From the NCBI RefSeq assembly GCF_921293095.1, contig NC_060258.1, positions 2,542,001 to 2,606,000 of the forward strand: a stretch of DNA of 64,000 nucleotides, given 5' to 3'. The notes below the pieces were generated by a model that was not told the origin of the DNA, did not search any database, and saw only the letters and a program-made list of their open reading frames with translations. A program made the position numbers and the translations under genes. Positions 34,935-47,566 of this stretch are shown here, one piece after another; position 1 is the first letter of the stretch, and every line of letters starts with the position of its first letter. The stretch is from Ischnura elegans (taxonomy: Eukaryota; Arthropoda; Insecta; Odonata; Coenagrionidae).

Positions 34935-37840
34935 AGACAGACAGCATTTTAGGGTTATTTATTAAGATATCGTACACCTGGGTTTTGAAGGCATGTATGG
35001 ATTTAGTATTTCTAATTTTGGATGGTAGGGAGTTCCATACTCTAGAGGCGATTATTGTGAAGGATTTATTTACGTGAAGTGTGCTATGTTGAGGGATGTG
35101 AAGATCTACGGAGTGATTCCAAGTGGGTACTGCATGTAGATCTTTTTTCTAGGTAAATCTAGCAGCTAGGTAAACGGGATTACGAGTGGATAAATTTTTA
35201 TAGGCAAGCAGGATCACATGGTACGATATAAACGACGCTGTTTTAGTTTCAGCCAACGTAATCGAACGTAAGTATCAGATATCCTATCCCATTTTTTTAG
35301 GTCATAAATGTAGCGCATGGAAGAGTTCATTGTTACTTGCAATTTGTTGTTACTTTCTTCGCAGAGATTAGTAAACAGAGAGGAGCAGTAGTCAAGGTGA
35401 GGAAAAATTAGTGACTGAACCAAGGTGGTTCGAATTTTGGGCGGAACTATGTTCTTGGTTCTATACAATTGATGTAGTATGCTCAGACATTTCTGTTTTG
35501 TGACATGGACTTGTTTTTTCCACTTTAGTTCCTTATCAAATATTATACCAAGGTATTTAACCGTTTTTTCGTACGGTATTACACGATTTTCTAATTGAAT
35601 TTTTCCAAGAGCGGATTCATCCATTTGAGTAATAAGATGTCTAGGACCAAATATAATAGCTTTAGTTTTTTTTTCATTGAGTTGCAGTTGGTTTTTCCTC
35701 ATCCAGGAAGCTATTCTTTGGATATCATTATGGAAGATAGATCCGATACTGCCGTATGACAATAAATCTGGAAGTCATCCGCGTAGAGATGGTATTTACA
35801 ATGCATTAGAACCTCAGGAAGGTCATTTATAAACAAGGAAAATAGCAGGGGGCTTAAGACTGAACCTTGGATTACCCCTCTGCAGTTATACGTCCAGTTG
35901 GATCTGGTGTTGTTTGTTCCGATGACTGATTGAGTACGGTTGCTTAGGTAAGACCGAAACCATTTTACAGTACTCGAAGAGAGATTGTACTTAATAAGCT
36001 TACAGAGTAGTATTTCGTGGTTTACCATGTCGAAGGCTTTAGATAGGTCAAATAGTACCAGTATTGTGACCTCGCGCCTGTCCATTGCTCCTCTGATATC
36101 CTCGGTGATATTTAACAAGGCAGTTAGAGTGCTGAATCCAGTTCGAAAGCCAGATTGGTAATTAATTAGTATATCATTTTCAATAATATATTTATTCAGT
36201 TGTTCGTAGACCACACGCTCACATATCTTGGCAAAAGTACATAGGATACCTATTGGTCTATAATCTGATGGATTAGAGGGTTCAGAGCACTTCGGGATTG
36301 GATGAATTAGAGAATGCTTCCAAATGCAGGGATATTGTGCGGTTTGGAGGGATGAATCAAAGATGTTTAAAAGAGCAGGAAGAATAGCCGGGAGGGCATT
36401 CTTTATTATTACAATATTTAGTTCATCGTAGCCTGTAGCATTAGTTGTGATAGCTGTACATGCTTTCATAACTGAGGAGATAGATACGTGAGAGAAATAG
36501 AACTGGTTTCTCTTAGGGCCATTCGGGGCGTTATTCTCTATGGGTGGAGTAACATAAGTAACGTTTTCGTGACGAATGTCTCCCGATGAGTAATAATTGT
36601 TGAGGATGTCTAAGTTTATATTTATAGGAGCTCTATTTTTTGATGATATCACACCGAGATTGCGAACAGTTTTCCACATTGTTCTTGAATCTGCACGTTT
36701 TCTTATGGCGTTTTCACAGTAGTCCATTTTGGCTTTACGAACCATGTCCTTGACTCTATTTCGAATTTCTTTATATTCAGCAAAAATAGTTGGACTCTTG
36801 GAACGTCTGTATAAAGCCCTTAATTCATTCCTTTTCTTTATTTTAGCCTTTATGTCGAGAGTAAACCATGGTGTAGGAGGGTGGGTGACACGAACTGTCC
36901 TCAGAGGAACATATGCATTGAAAGCAGTTAGAAGTAGTGAGTTAAGCGCCTCAACTTTTTCGTCGATTGTTTCAAGTTCCTCAATAATACACCAGTTAAT
37001 GTTAGACAGTTCTTCAAAAAAAATTTCCTGATTAAATGATTTATAGTCTCTGAAGGTGACTAATTTTGGCTCAAATATAGGGGTTTTCATATTATAGTTA
37101 ATGTATACCTGATCGTGACAAGAGAGAGGTGGGTCAGGTGATTGTCCGTAGGACGACACTTTTTTGAGATCGTCGACAAGAATTAGATCCAGGGTGGTAC
37201 TTGTTGTTTTTGTGTGACAGGTGGGCGTCAGGGGGATAATACTAAGATTGCTGCTCTCGATAATATTCAAAAGGATGTCACTGCGTACATTTCTGGTCGA
37301 CATGTCGATGTTAAAGTCTCCCATTATTACCACATTGTCATACATAGGGATCTTGCTGGCCAACATAATTTCAAAGTCAAACAAGTTATTGGACTTTGGT
37401 GGATTATAAACCACTCCAATCAGCATTTTACTGTGGTTGTTGATTATTTCAACAAGGATATATTCTAGCATAACCTCACAGGAGTTGGTAGAGCGACCAA
37501 CCCGTTTTGATTTCAATGATGAATGTATATACAGTCCAACTCCTCCCCCACGTTTCGTTTCTCTATCATTCCTGTATAACGTAAAGTCAGGAAGTGAAAC
37601 CACATTTGATGTAACCGAAGGTTTTAGCCACGTCTCACTCACTCCGATTACATGAACAACATTAGTATGATAGTACAGTTTAAATTCTTCGAAATGAGTT
37701 AGCAGTGACTGCGCGTTAACGTGCGACAATTTTAATAAACCTGAGGAAGTTGTTTTTGCTACCTGAGGGTGTGAATTTTTAGGTAATATAACAGGGGAAT
37801 TGCGATCAAACACAAGTCTCCTGTGCTCACGACTGATCAT
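34935..37840 (-). pseudogene. ORF2: endonuclease and reverse transcriptase, three lesions
   Basis: Residues about 35-270 form an exo-endo-phosphatase endonuclease: LSHVNAQSLL, VIGVSETWLKPS, RGGGVGLYIHSS, MGDFNIDMS and a final SCHDQ motif. The RT follows: NPSDYRPIGILCTFAK, LFDLSKAFDMVNHEILL, GVIQGSVLSPLLF and YADDFQIY. The first frame (709 codons) stops at 35711. A frameshift at about 35725-35750 carries the reading into 35762-35214, with the thumb region (ASWMRKNQLQLN, VKYLGIIFD). A second shift at about 35218 and a TAG near 35152 follow. The C-terminus VWNSLPSKIR...FK ends near 34935. It would nick target DNA and reverse transcribe element RNA if intact. Expected length is about 960 residues. 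Confidence 0.85.
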
Positions 37841-37887
37841 GTGGATTTCACTTGCAGGAGGATCCGTGAGAGGGAATAATCTGTTCT

Positions 37888-38847
37888 CTATAAAAAACGA
37901 TCAAGGTCTTTTTGTGTGGATATGACTACTACGGGAGCTCCCTCCGACTGTCTAACCAGGATATTTCCATTTCTCACCCACACAAATTTCACTTTTCCCT
38001 TCTTTTTGAGGTCTCTAGCTATGGCGAAGAGTTTTCTATTGAATGGGGTGAGGGCCTCGTCGATATAGATTGTTTGTTGGGGAAGAGGAAGATTAGACGC
38101 TAGGCCAATATCATCAACATTAAGTTCCTTCCGAACCCGACGTTTGGTTATCAGTTCGTCCCTTTTATTCAGTCTGAGAAACCGAACAATGATTGGAGGT
38201 GGACGAGAGTTAATTGAGCTAGCTTGTCTTGGCCTTGGCCGAAATACGCCATCTATATCCTCAGCTGACATATTCACATTAAGGGCAGTACTTATTTTTA
38301 GGACAATACTTTGGAGGTCTTCGTCAGTGGTCAGCGGCACCCCTCTTATCTCTACCGAATTTTTGAGTCTCTCTTGTTCGTTTCTGTTCAACTTAACCTC
38401 AAGGTCAAACACTTTTTCTTGAAGTTCGTTTACTAAACCAGTGACAATTGATAATTCTTTCTCGATGGCATGTAGCTTCACTGTAAGACCACTTAGCATG
38501 TCACTGTTTTCACTTACTTTATGAGAGAGTGCAGTTTGGTCTGCAATCAGAGTATCCAGCTTCTCATTGATCACTGCGAACAGGGATCGGAGCTCCGGAG
38601 CTGACATCTCTGGTGTGTTAGGTGTTACAGTTGATAGGGTCCTAATTGGAGTATCATCACCACGTGTTGACCGGATCATATCCTGGCACTTTCGACAACT
38701 CCAAACCTTCTGGAGGTCCTCCAGAGTCCTCAGATCTTCTTGGTAGACTGATTGGCAGGCCAGATGATATAAGTCGGAGCATGTACCACAGGAAATACCT
38801 ACGCCGCGCTTAACAGAGAGACCACACTTAGAGCAGTTGCTCGGCAT
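37888..38847 (-). CDS. ORF1: PHD-finger, coiled-coil, FP25K-like protein of the retrotransposon
   Basis: A 319-codon intact frame. Residues 4-57 form a PHD-type zinc finger (CSKCG, CGTCSDLYHLAC, WSCRKC). Residues about 85-150 are heptad-rich, probably a trimerising or dimerising coiled coil. Residues about 163-315 match the Baculo_FP/FP25K-like domain common in CR1-group ORF1 (VEIRGVPLTTDE, IIVRFLRLNKRDELI, IYIDEALTPFNRKLF, KFVWVRNGNILVR). It probably binds element RNA or single-stranded DNA and packages the RNP. ORF2 starts 47 bases downstream. Confidence 0.85.
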   Translation of the reverse strand: MPSNCSKCGLSVKRGVGISCGTCSDLYHLACQSVYQEDLRTLEDLQKVWSCRKCQDMIRSTRGDDTPIRTLSTVTPNTPEMSAPELRSLFAVINEKLDTLIADQTALSHKVSENSDMLSGLTVKLHAIEKELSIVTGLVNELQEKVFDLEVKLNRNEQERLKNSVEIRGVPLTTDEDLQSIVLKISTALNVNMSAEDIDGVFRPRPRQASSINSRPPPIIVRFLRLNKRDELITKRRVRKELNVDDIGLASNLPLPQQTIYIDEALTPFNRKLFAIARDLKKKGKVKFVWVRNGNILVRQSEGAPVVVISTQKDLDRFL

Positions 38848-38910
38848 TATACACTCTATGCCTGAGGAGAGCGGTAGACACGACCGTCCGTCTCGACTGC
38901 GAGCGACCGA

Positions 38911-41900
38911 ATATTTCCATCTTTAGCACCGTTTTCATCATTTTTTTCCTTTGAGAACTCGCTCCATCCATACCTTTGGTCTCCTACTTATCTCATTTAA
39001 AAAGTGCAATTCCTAACACACCATGTCCTGCACTTCATATCTCATTTTATCATATTTCCATCTTTAGCACTGTTTTCATCATTTTTTTCTCCTTTGATCA
39101 CTCGCTCCATCCATACCATTGGTCTCCAATTATCTCATTTAGAAGGTGCAATTCCTAACCCAACATATCCTGTACTTCATACCTCATCTTATCATATTTC
39201 CATCTTTAGCACTGTTTTCATCATTTTTTCTTCTTTAAGCACTCGCACCATCCATACCTTTGGTCTCCTACTTATCTTATTTAAACGGTGCAATTCCTAA
39301 CCCACCAATTGCTGTACTTCATACCTCATCTTATCATATTTCCATCTTTAGCACTGTTTTCATCATTTCTTCTCCTTTAAGCACTCGCTCCATCAATACC
39401 TTCGGTCTCCTACTTATCTCATTAAAAAGGTGTAATTCCTAACCCACCATGTCCTGCACTTCATACCTCATCTTATCATATTGCCATCTTTAGCACCGTT
39501 TTCATCATTTTTTCTCCTTCTAGCACTCGCTCCATCCATACCTTTGGTCTCCTACTTATCTCATTTAAAAAGTGCAATTCCTAACCCACCATGTCCTGCA
39601 CTTCATATCTCATCTTATCATATTTCCATCTTTAGCACTGTTTTCATCATTTCTTCTCCTTTTAGTACTCGCTCCATCCATACCTTCGGTCTCCTACTTA
39701 TCTCATTTAAAAGGTGCAATTCTTAACCCAACATATCCTGTACTTCATACCTCATCTTATCATATTTCCATCTTTAGCACTGTTTTCATCATTTCTTCTT
39801 CTTTAAGCACTCGCTCCATCCATACCTTTGGTCTCATACTTATCTTATTTAAAGGTGCAATTCCTAACCCACCAATGCTGTACTTCATACCTCATCTTAT
39901 CATATTTCCATCTTTAGCACTGTTTTCATCATTTCTTCTCCTTTAAGCACTCGCTCCATCCATACCTTCGGTCTCCAACTTATCTCATTGAAAAGGTGAA
40001 ATTCCTAACCCACCATGTCCTGCACTTCATACCTCATCTTATCATATTTCCATCTTTAGCACTGTTTTCATTCCCTTCTCATCTAAGAACTCGCTCCATC
40101 CATACCTTTCGTCTCCTACTTATCTCATTGAAAAGGTGCAATTCCTAACCCACCATATCCTGAACTTCATAACTCATTTTATCATATTGCCATCTTTAGC
40201 ACTGTTTTCATCATTTATTCTCCTTTAAGCACTCGCTCCATCCATACCTTCCGTCTCCTACTTATCTCATTGTAAAGGTGAAATTCCTAACCCACCATGT
40301 CCTGCACTTCATACCTCATCTTATCATATTTCCATCTTTAGCACTGTTTTCATTCCCTACTCCTCTAAGCACTCGCTCCATCTATACCTTCGGTCTCCTA
40401 CTTACCTCATTTAAAAGGTGATATTCCTAGCCCACCATGTCCTGCACTTCATACCTCATCTTATCATATTTCCATATTTAGCACTGTTTTCATTCCCTAC
40501 TCCTCTAAGCGCTCGCTCCATCCATACCTTCGGTCTCCTACTTATCTCATTGAAAAGGTGTAATTCCTAACCCACCAAATCCAGCACTTCATACCTCATC
40601 TTATCATATTTCCATCTTTAGCACTGTTTTCATCATTTCCTCTACTCTAAGCACTCGCTCCATCCATACCTTCGGTCTCCTACTTATCTCATTAAAAAGG
40701 TGATATTTCTAGCCCACCATGTCCTGCACTTCATACCTCATCTTATCATATTTCCATCTTTAGCACTGTTTTCATCATTTCTTCTCCTTTAAGCACTCAC
40801 TCCATCCATACCTTCGGTCTCCTACCTATCTCATTAAAAAGGTACAAATCCTAACCCACCATGTCCTGTACTTCATACCTCATCTTATCATATTTCCATC
40901 TTTAGCACTGTTTTCATCATTTCATCTACTCTAAGCACTCGCTCCATCCATACCTTCGGTCTCCTACTTATCTCATTAAAAAGGTGTAATTCCTAACCCA
41001 CCATGTCCTGCACTTCATACATCATCTTATCATATTTCCATGTTTAGCACTGTTTTCATCATTTCTTCTCCTTAAAGCACTCGCTCCATCCATACATTCG
41101 GTCTCCTACTTATCTCATTGAAAAGGTAAAATTCCTAACCCACCATATCCAGCACTTCATACCTCATCTTATCATATTTCCATCTTTAGCACTGTTTTCA
41201 TCATTTCTTCTCCTTTAAGCACTCGCTTCTTCCATACCTTCGGTCTCCTACTTATCTCATTTAAAAGGTGCAATTCCTAACCCACCACGTCCTGTACTTT
41301 ATACCTCATCATATCATATTTCCATCTTTAGCACTGTTTTCATCATTTTTTCTCCTTTAAGCACTCGCTCCATCCATACCTTCGGTCTCCTACTTAATTC
41401 AACGAAAAGGTGCAATTCTTAACCCACCATGTCCTGCACTTCATACATCATCTTATCATATTTCCATCTTTATCACTGTTTTCATTCCCTTCTCCTCTAA
41501 CAATTCGCTCCATCCATACTTTCGGTCTCAAACTTGTCTCTTTTAAAAGGCGCAATTCCTAACCACCATATCCTGCACTTCATACCTCATCTTATCATAT
41601 TTCCAACTTTAGCACTGTTTTCATCATTTCTTCTCCTTTAAGCACTCGCTCCATCCATTCCTTTGGTCTTTTATTTATCTCATTTAAAAGGTTCAATTCC
41701 TAACCCACCATGTCCTGCACTTCATTGCTCATCTTATCATTATTTCCATCTTTAGCACTGTTTTCATTCCCTTCTCATCTAAGCACTCACTCCATCCATA
41801 CCTTCGGTCTCCTACTTATCTCATTGAATAGGTGCAATTCCTAACCCACCATGTCCTGCACTTCATACCTCATCTTAACATATTTCCATCTTCAGCACTG

Positions 41901-43617
41901 TTTTCATCTTTTCTTCTTCTTTCAGCACTCGCTCCATCCATTCCTTTGGTCTTCTATTTATCTCATTTAAAAGGTTCAATTCCTAACCCACCATGTCCGG
42001 CACTTCATTGCTCATCTTATCATTATTTCCATCTTTAGCACTGTTTTCATCATTTCTTCTCCTTTAAGCACTCGCTCCATCCATACCTTCGGTCTCCTAC
42101 TTATCTCAATGAAAAGGTGCAATTCTTAACCCAACATGTCCTGCACTTCATACCTCATCTTATCATATTTCCATCTTTATCACTGTTTTCATTCCCTACT
42201 CCTCTAAGCATTGTCTCCATCCATACTTTTGGTCTCAAACTTGTCTCATTTAAAAGGCGCAATTCCTTACCCACCATATCCTGCACTTCATACCTCATCT
42301 TATCATATTTCCATCTTTAGCACTGTTTTCATCATTTCTTCTCCTTTAAGCACTCGCTTCTTCCATACCTTCGGTCTCCTACTTATCTCATTTAAAAGGT
42401 GCAATTCCTAACCCACCACGTCCTGTACTTCATACCTCATCATATCATATTTCCATCTTTAGCACTGTTTTCATCATTTCTTCTCCTTTAAGCACTCGCT
42501 CCATCCATACCTTCGGTCTCCTACTTAATTCAATGAAAAGGTGCAATTCTTAACCCACCATGTCCTGCACTTCATACATCATCTTATCATATTTCCATCT
42601 TTATCACTGTTTTCATTCCCTACTCCTCTAACAATTCGCTCCATCCATACTTTCGGTCTCAAACTTGTCTCTTTTAAAAGGCGCAATTCCTAACCACCAT
42701 ATCCTGCACTTCATACCTCATCTTATCATATTTCCAACTTTAGCACTGTTTTCATCATTTCTTCTCCTTTAAGCACTCGCTCCATCCATTCCTTTGGTCT
42801 TTTATTTATCTCATTTAAAAGGTTCAATTCCTAACCCACCATGTCCTGCACTTCATTGCTCATCTTATCATTATTTCCATCTTTAGCACTGTTTTCATTC
42901 CCTTCTCATCTAAGCACTCACTCCATCCATACCTTCGGTCTCCTACTTATCTCATTGAATAGGTGCAATTCCTAACCCACCATGTCCTGCACTTCATACC
43001 TCATCTTATCATATTTCCATCTTCAGCACTGTTTTCATCTTTTCTTCTCCTTTCAGCACTCGCTCCATCCATTCCTTTGGTCTTCTATTTATCTCATTTA
43101 AAAGGTTCAATTCCTAACCCACCATGTCCTGCACTTCATACCTCATCTTATCATATTTCCATCTTTATCACTGTTTTCATTCCCTACTCCTCTAAGCATT
43201 CGCTCCATCCATACTAACGGTCTCAAACTTGTCTCATTTAAAAGGCGCAATTCATAACCCACCATGTCCTGCACTTCATACCTCATCTTATCATATTTCC
43301 ATGTTTAGCACTGTTTTCATCATTTCTTCTCCTTTAAGCACTCGCTCCATCCATACCTTCGGTCTCCTACTTATCTCATTAAAAAAGTGCAATTCCTAAC
43401 CCACCATATCCAGCACTTCATACCTCATCTTATCATATTTCCATCTTTAGCACTGTTTCCATCATTTCATCTACTCTAAGCACTCGCTCTATCCATACCT
43501 TCTCTGTCCTACTTATCTCAATGAAAAAGTGCAATTCCTAACCCACCATATCCTGCACTTCATATCAAATTTTATCATATTGCCATCTTTAGCACTGTTT
43601 TCATCGTTTCTTCTCCT
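38911..43617. repeat. 142-bp satellite array, left part (about 33 monomers)
   Basis: The monomer consensus is about 142 bp. Landmarks in order are TTTCCATCTTTAGCACTG, TTCTCCTTTAAGCACTCGC, TCCATCCATACCTTCGGTCT, CTCATTTAAAAGGTGCAATT, CCTAACCCACCATGTCCTGC and CTTCATACCTCATCTTATCA. Most monomers carry one or two TTAA sites. At least two subtypes exist: the common one, and one with TTTCGGTCTCAAACTTGTCTC and AAAAGGCGCAATT. A block from about 41215 is repeated about 1131 bp later (about 42340), roughly eight monomers, as a higher-order unit. The unit is not a multiple of three, so the ORFs inside are artefacts. Confidence 0.95.
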
Positions 43618-44909
43618 TTAACACCTTGAGTGCGGCATGACGTGATATCACGTCATGGTGCGCTATCCCCTGGTGCTGATGACGTGATATCACGTCATGT
43701 GTACCCCGAGGGTTCCGGCCCTCCGTAAGAGCTCGGTTCAGTTCTTTTATGACATTTTACCCCCCTAAGCTGCTCAGCAGGGATCTAGGAGCGCATTTGT
43801 GGACGCCGTTTCAAGCAACCTTTCCTGGGAGGACCGGGAGAAATTTTTTCTTTTATCTTAAGGTAAGCCAATTTCCATTCATTTTCTCCCCTGTATTTTA
43901 TGCTATTATTTTTATTTATTTCTATTAATGCGTGAGTATGACAAATTTTATTTGAGTTTTATTTTACAAATCAAAAGTATTTACTAATTGGAACTTACTT
44001 ATGTGTGTTTATTAATTTTTTATTGTTTAAATAATGTTTAGCGAGAATATAGATTTTTTCCATCCTTCCTTTTTTCTTCTTGCGAGCCTTTCATTTTTCG
44101 AACCTTTATTGTCTGATGTTAATAAGTTTTATTCAATTAATAAATGCAGTACTGTGATTAGTTAAACTTTAATGTAAATTTGAAATGCCATTACATTTTT
44201 TATGCAACGTAACATATCTCTAACTTTTGCACCCTTCCTTTGTTTGTCAGTGCAACTCCTAAGCAGTGAGGGGATCGACAAGCGGCAATATTACGAGAGT
44301 GAAGGAAGTTATTTACGGAAAAAGTGTAAGTTATTTATAATATTTATTGTTGATATATGTATATTATGCACTTATAAACATTCTTATTATAATTGCAAAT
44401 AACTGTTTGCACATTATCCCATGGATTGGTGAAAAAGTGCTTAGGAGTTACTTTATAAAAATGCTTTATTTTCTCGATAACCGTGAAATCAATGGCTTAT
44501 GGGTGCTTTCAATTCTTTGTCTCGCCATTGTGAATATTTAGTTCCCAAACATAGTTTTATATTAGTAAAGCTATTTGTAGCATTTCAGCTTTGGCCTATT
44601 TCACCGAGAGTGTTTACTTTGATCCTGTTATTTATCGGAATTAAAAAAAATACAATGTATTTATTGCAGATGGTACGGAAGCGAGAAGTAAAACGGAAAA
44701 TGTTTCATGCTGGCCGGTAGTCAATGCCGCCTGAAAGAGGTGAAATTCTCTATTCATCAGCTTTTGTAGATGATCAGTAGTCTTCGACTTTCCATCAGGA
44801 CCTGCAGCCATCGACGTCGAGGGAGGAAACCTCCGCAAAGGCACAAACATTTCCTTCTTAGCTCTCTGCCTTCTCTAGAAGAATGTACACGAAGAAGGGG
44901 GAGCTCCTG

Positions 44910-45890
44910 GAAGAGTGCGGGATCAGGCATTCTCTGAAGACTCCGAGCTAGAAATTAGGGAGGAGGAGGGTGGGGAGGAGGTTGAACCCTCACAGTCAGG
45001 TACTGCGTTGCCTCCTTCTAAGCCAGATCCCTTTGTGTCAATCACTGGCCCATCCCCTTTGTCCTATTCTTTCCTGAACCCTCTAACAATACCGTCAGTC
45101 CTTTGCGGTGGACTCTTAGTTCAGTGACCCCTCAAAATATCACTTTCATAGAAAACCCAGCTCTCACCATTCCACCCCCTTCCAAGGACCCAAGTGTTTT
45201 TTGCGTCTCCTTTTCCCAGACACCCTCTTTCGTATACAGACATACTTTCTCATAATCTTCGAAAGAATACGTTAGGAATTGGAAACAATTGACCTATGAA
45301 GAGTTTTACCTTCATAGGCCTAATATTTCACAAGGTAAGTATTCCTATAACCTATATATACGACTTATGGAGCATTGCTTTCTTGTTTGACCTGCTTTGC
45401 TTTCGGATATACATGAGTCGTGATGGATTCTTTAGCATTCTTCAAGCCCTACATTTTTCAGCGAATACCGGCCCAAACGATTCAGAGCCTGAGTATTTCC
45501 TCTAAAAAAATCCGTCCCTTTTAGATTCATTTCACTCCTCCATTGATTCCCTAATAATTCCTTCCCGAAAGCTATGCACGCTTTTTCATTTATCGTGAAC
45601 CCGCCGGAAAGGTTTCCCTTATAAATTCCGTCTTTCTGTCATTAGATCCTTTATTCTTCCATCCCACATTCCTTATCCCAAGCCACTTTTACCATCAATA
45701 TATCAATCTTACTTCCCTGAACTCATCCAAGAGGAAGGTGGCAGAAAGAAAAATCGATGGTGCAAGTATTGCACTATTGCGGTGCAAGCACTCTTGGGCG
45801 TAGGAAAGAGACCGCAGATATCTACATTGGCTGCTAGGTCTCCTCTACTCTGTCCCGAGCTTTTTTCTTTCTTTCATAAGAAGGCATAAA
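44910..45890 (+). pseudogene. piggyBac transposase, decayed and internally deleted
   Basis: An acidic N-terminal stretch (EDSELEIREEEGGEEVEPS) lies at 44930-45000. The pre-catalytic region follows in broken frames (WKQLTYEEFYL near 45280, MSRDGFFSILQALHFSANTG at 45410-45475). The segment with the three catalytic Asp residues is missing. The Cys-rich C-terminal end follows (RKKNRWCKYC ... LLCPELFSFFHKKA) at about 45745-45885. Frame changes and stops are frequent. The product is dead, and older than the transposase at 29.9-31.6 kb. Confidence 0.75.
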
Positions 45891-46139
45891 TAGTATTATA
45901 TATTTTTGTATCATATATTGCAATAGTATTATAGGTTGCCTTGTTTAGTTGCTTTGTTATATTGCAATAGTATTGTAGGTTGTTATATTGTTAGTATAAA
46001 ATTTGTGAGAGAGGTATTTCCTACACAGGTAAAACATACATGACTGTACGTAGTGGTATATAATATATAATTTAAAAACGGTCATCATTTCTATTGTATT
46101 GAATTTGTTTTGGGTAAATAAAATATTTTTTTTCATGTT

Positions 46140-47380
46140 ATGTGCTCCTTTTTTCAATAGTCTAGGGCTCTTACATAAATAAGAAGTAACTAGAGATTTC
46201 CTAACGCGATGGAATTACTCTTTCCCTCGTGTAATTAGAAAGAAAACGTATCGTCGCTTTCGGTAATCGGGTAAGTAATAAGGGGCATAGATGCTGCAAA
46301 TTTATTCCTAGCAATACACATTATTGAATGGTTTACTCGAATTGATATTATTATGCACCAAATGAAAAAATATTATTGCGGTAAAAATTTACATCATTTT
46401 CAGATTTTCGCAGAATATTCGTAGTAAGAACCGCGATACGTGGCCTAAATGAAGATTACTTGTAAGATGTTTGCTTGCAAATACTATTAGTTCCAGTTTT
46501 TATGCATTAATTTCTAACTCGGTAACATCATATTGAAAAATATGTTATTGGCTTGAGTTCAGAAGATAGTAATGAGGAAGTTATAGGTTGATTATTTCTG
46601 TTTCCACATCCATTTTTATTTCGGCAACGGAGCCTATACCCCAATAACCCTAAAAGGACACGTATCAGCAAAATATTTCCCCATACCCTCCCCATCTTTT
46701 TGATGTGCCGATAGCACTTCCAAAAAGGTTATTCCTAGTTCTCACAAGTGGACCGACTAAATCTTACTTATCACCCCTCGCTTCATCTCCGTACCCCCTC
46801 CAACCTTAGAACAGCCGGCAGGAGTGGTGCACGTCAAGAAACACCCTAATACACCGTCGGAAAATAATCTCGAAAGCAGAGTGCCACCCATCTCAAGCAC
46901 CTGCAGTGAAGGGAATACATAATGGTATGTGAAAACTATTTTTGTTAAATATCTGATGTTTACGGGTGGTCGTATGGGACTAAAGGAATTGGAGCTGAAA
47001 ACATGAAACGAGTGAAGGAATTTGTGACGAGAATAGTGGCTTCAGAAGAAAATGTAGAAATTATTCAATATTATCGAACCCTACCCCGATACTTAGGATT
47101 ACTAGTACAAGGAATACGCCGAAATATCTTGTGCAGAATTACCATCACAATCAAACAGCTGTTCACGGCGATTCCTTGTACTTATAACTTGCATTACATC
47201 CATCTAAGCCAAAAATTTCCCTATGGCAGTGGCAAAATACCAATGGCGATACCAGTAGAGCATAAAAAATTCATTTTCCTCGTATTTTTTTGGATACATA
47301 GCGCAGAAAAAAAATTGAAAGAAAACGGTGGCGCGGGGAAAAATCCGACAGTATGCAACCCGCATTACGTTAATATCCCG
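46140..47380. other. 3' part of the satellite-inserted piggyBac-like element
   Basis: No domain recognised. One open frame of 129 codons (47003-47392) ends at the right-hand palindrome. It resembles no transposase part I know and is probably incidental. Confidence 0.4.
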
Positions 47381-47566
47381 CTGTGCGGGTGACGTGATAT
47401 CACGTCATAAATAAAAACATTCATAGCTAACAAATTAGGGCAAAGAAAATTTTTACATTATTTTTTCCAGCTCTTTTGGCACCCATGCATGCGTTTTGCA
47501 TTAAAAAACGACAGCCGCACCGGGGGTCGATTTTGAGTTTTACATGGTCAGCATTGAAAGTGTTAA

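Larger units (their letters stand above)
34318..38910 (-). mobile_element. CR1-group non-LTR retrotransposon, about 4.6 kb
   Basis: It has two ORFs on the minus strand, a 3'-UTR of about 560 bp and a 3' tail of (TTA)n type, seen on the plus strand as TAATAATAATAA at 34325-34372. ORF1 with a PHD finger plus ORF2 with apurinic-type endonuclease and reverse transcriptase, without RNase H or integrase, fits the CR1 group (CR1/L2/Daphne/Rex relatives). I cannot choose among these clades. The 3'-UTR contains a diverged tandem duplication of about 145 bp (34495-34560 and 34640-34710). The 5' end abuts the satellite at 38911; the 3' end does not. ORF2 carries three lesions. Confidence 0.85.
43618..47566 (+). 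mobile_element. piggyBac-like element inserted in the satellite
   Basis: TTAA at 43618-43621 and 47563-47566 is the TTAA of one satellite monomer: the left flank ends TTCTCCT and the right flank resumes GCACTCGCTCC. Inverted termini are CACCTTGAGTGCGGC and (reversed) CACTTTCAATGCTGA. Fifteen bases inside the left end lies the perfect palindrome ATGACGTGATATCACGTCAT (43637-43656), repeated exactly at 43679-43698. One more copy of its 18-bp core lies at 47390-47407, 155 bases inside the right end. Transposase remnants are on the plus strand. The ORF at 47003-47392 is open but unrecognised. Confidence 0.9.

Noticed and set aside
36729-38422. Plus-strand ORFs at 36729, 37214, 37437, 37912 and 38144
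   Set aside because: Antisense shadows of the retrotransposon ORF1 and ORF2.
47003-47392. 129-codon ORF in the satellite-inserted element as a possible second transposon gene
   Set aside because: No motif, and the surrounding transposase is decayed; open by chance is more likely.
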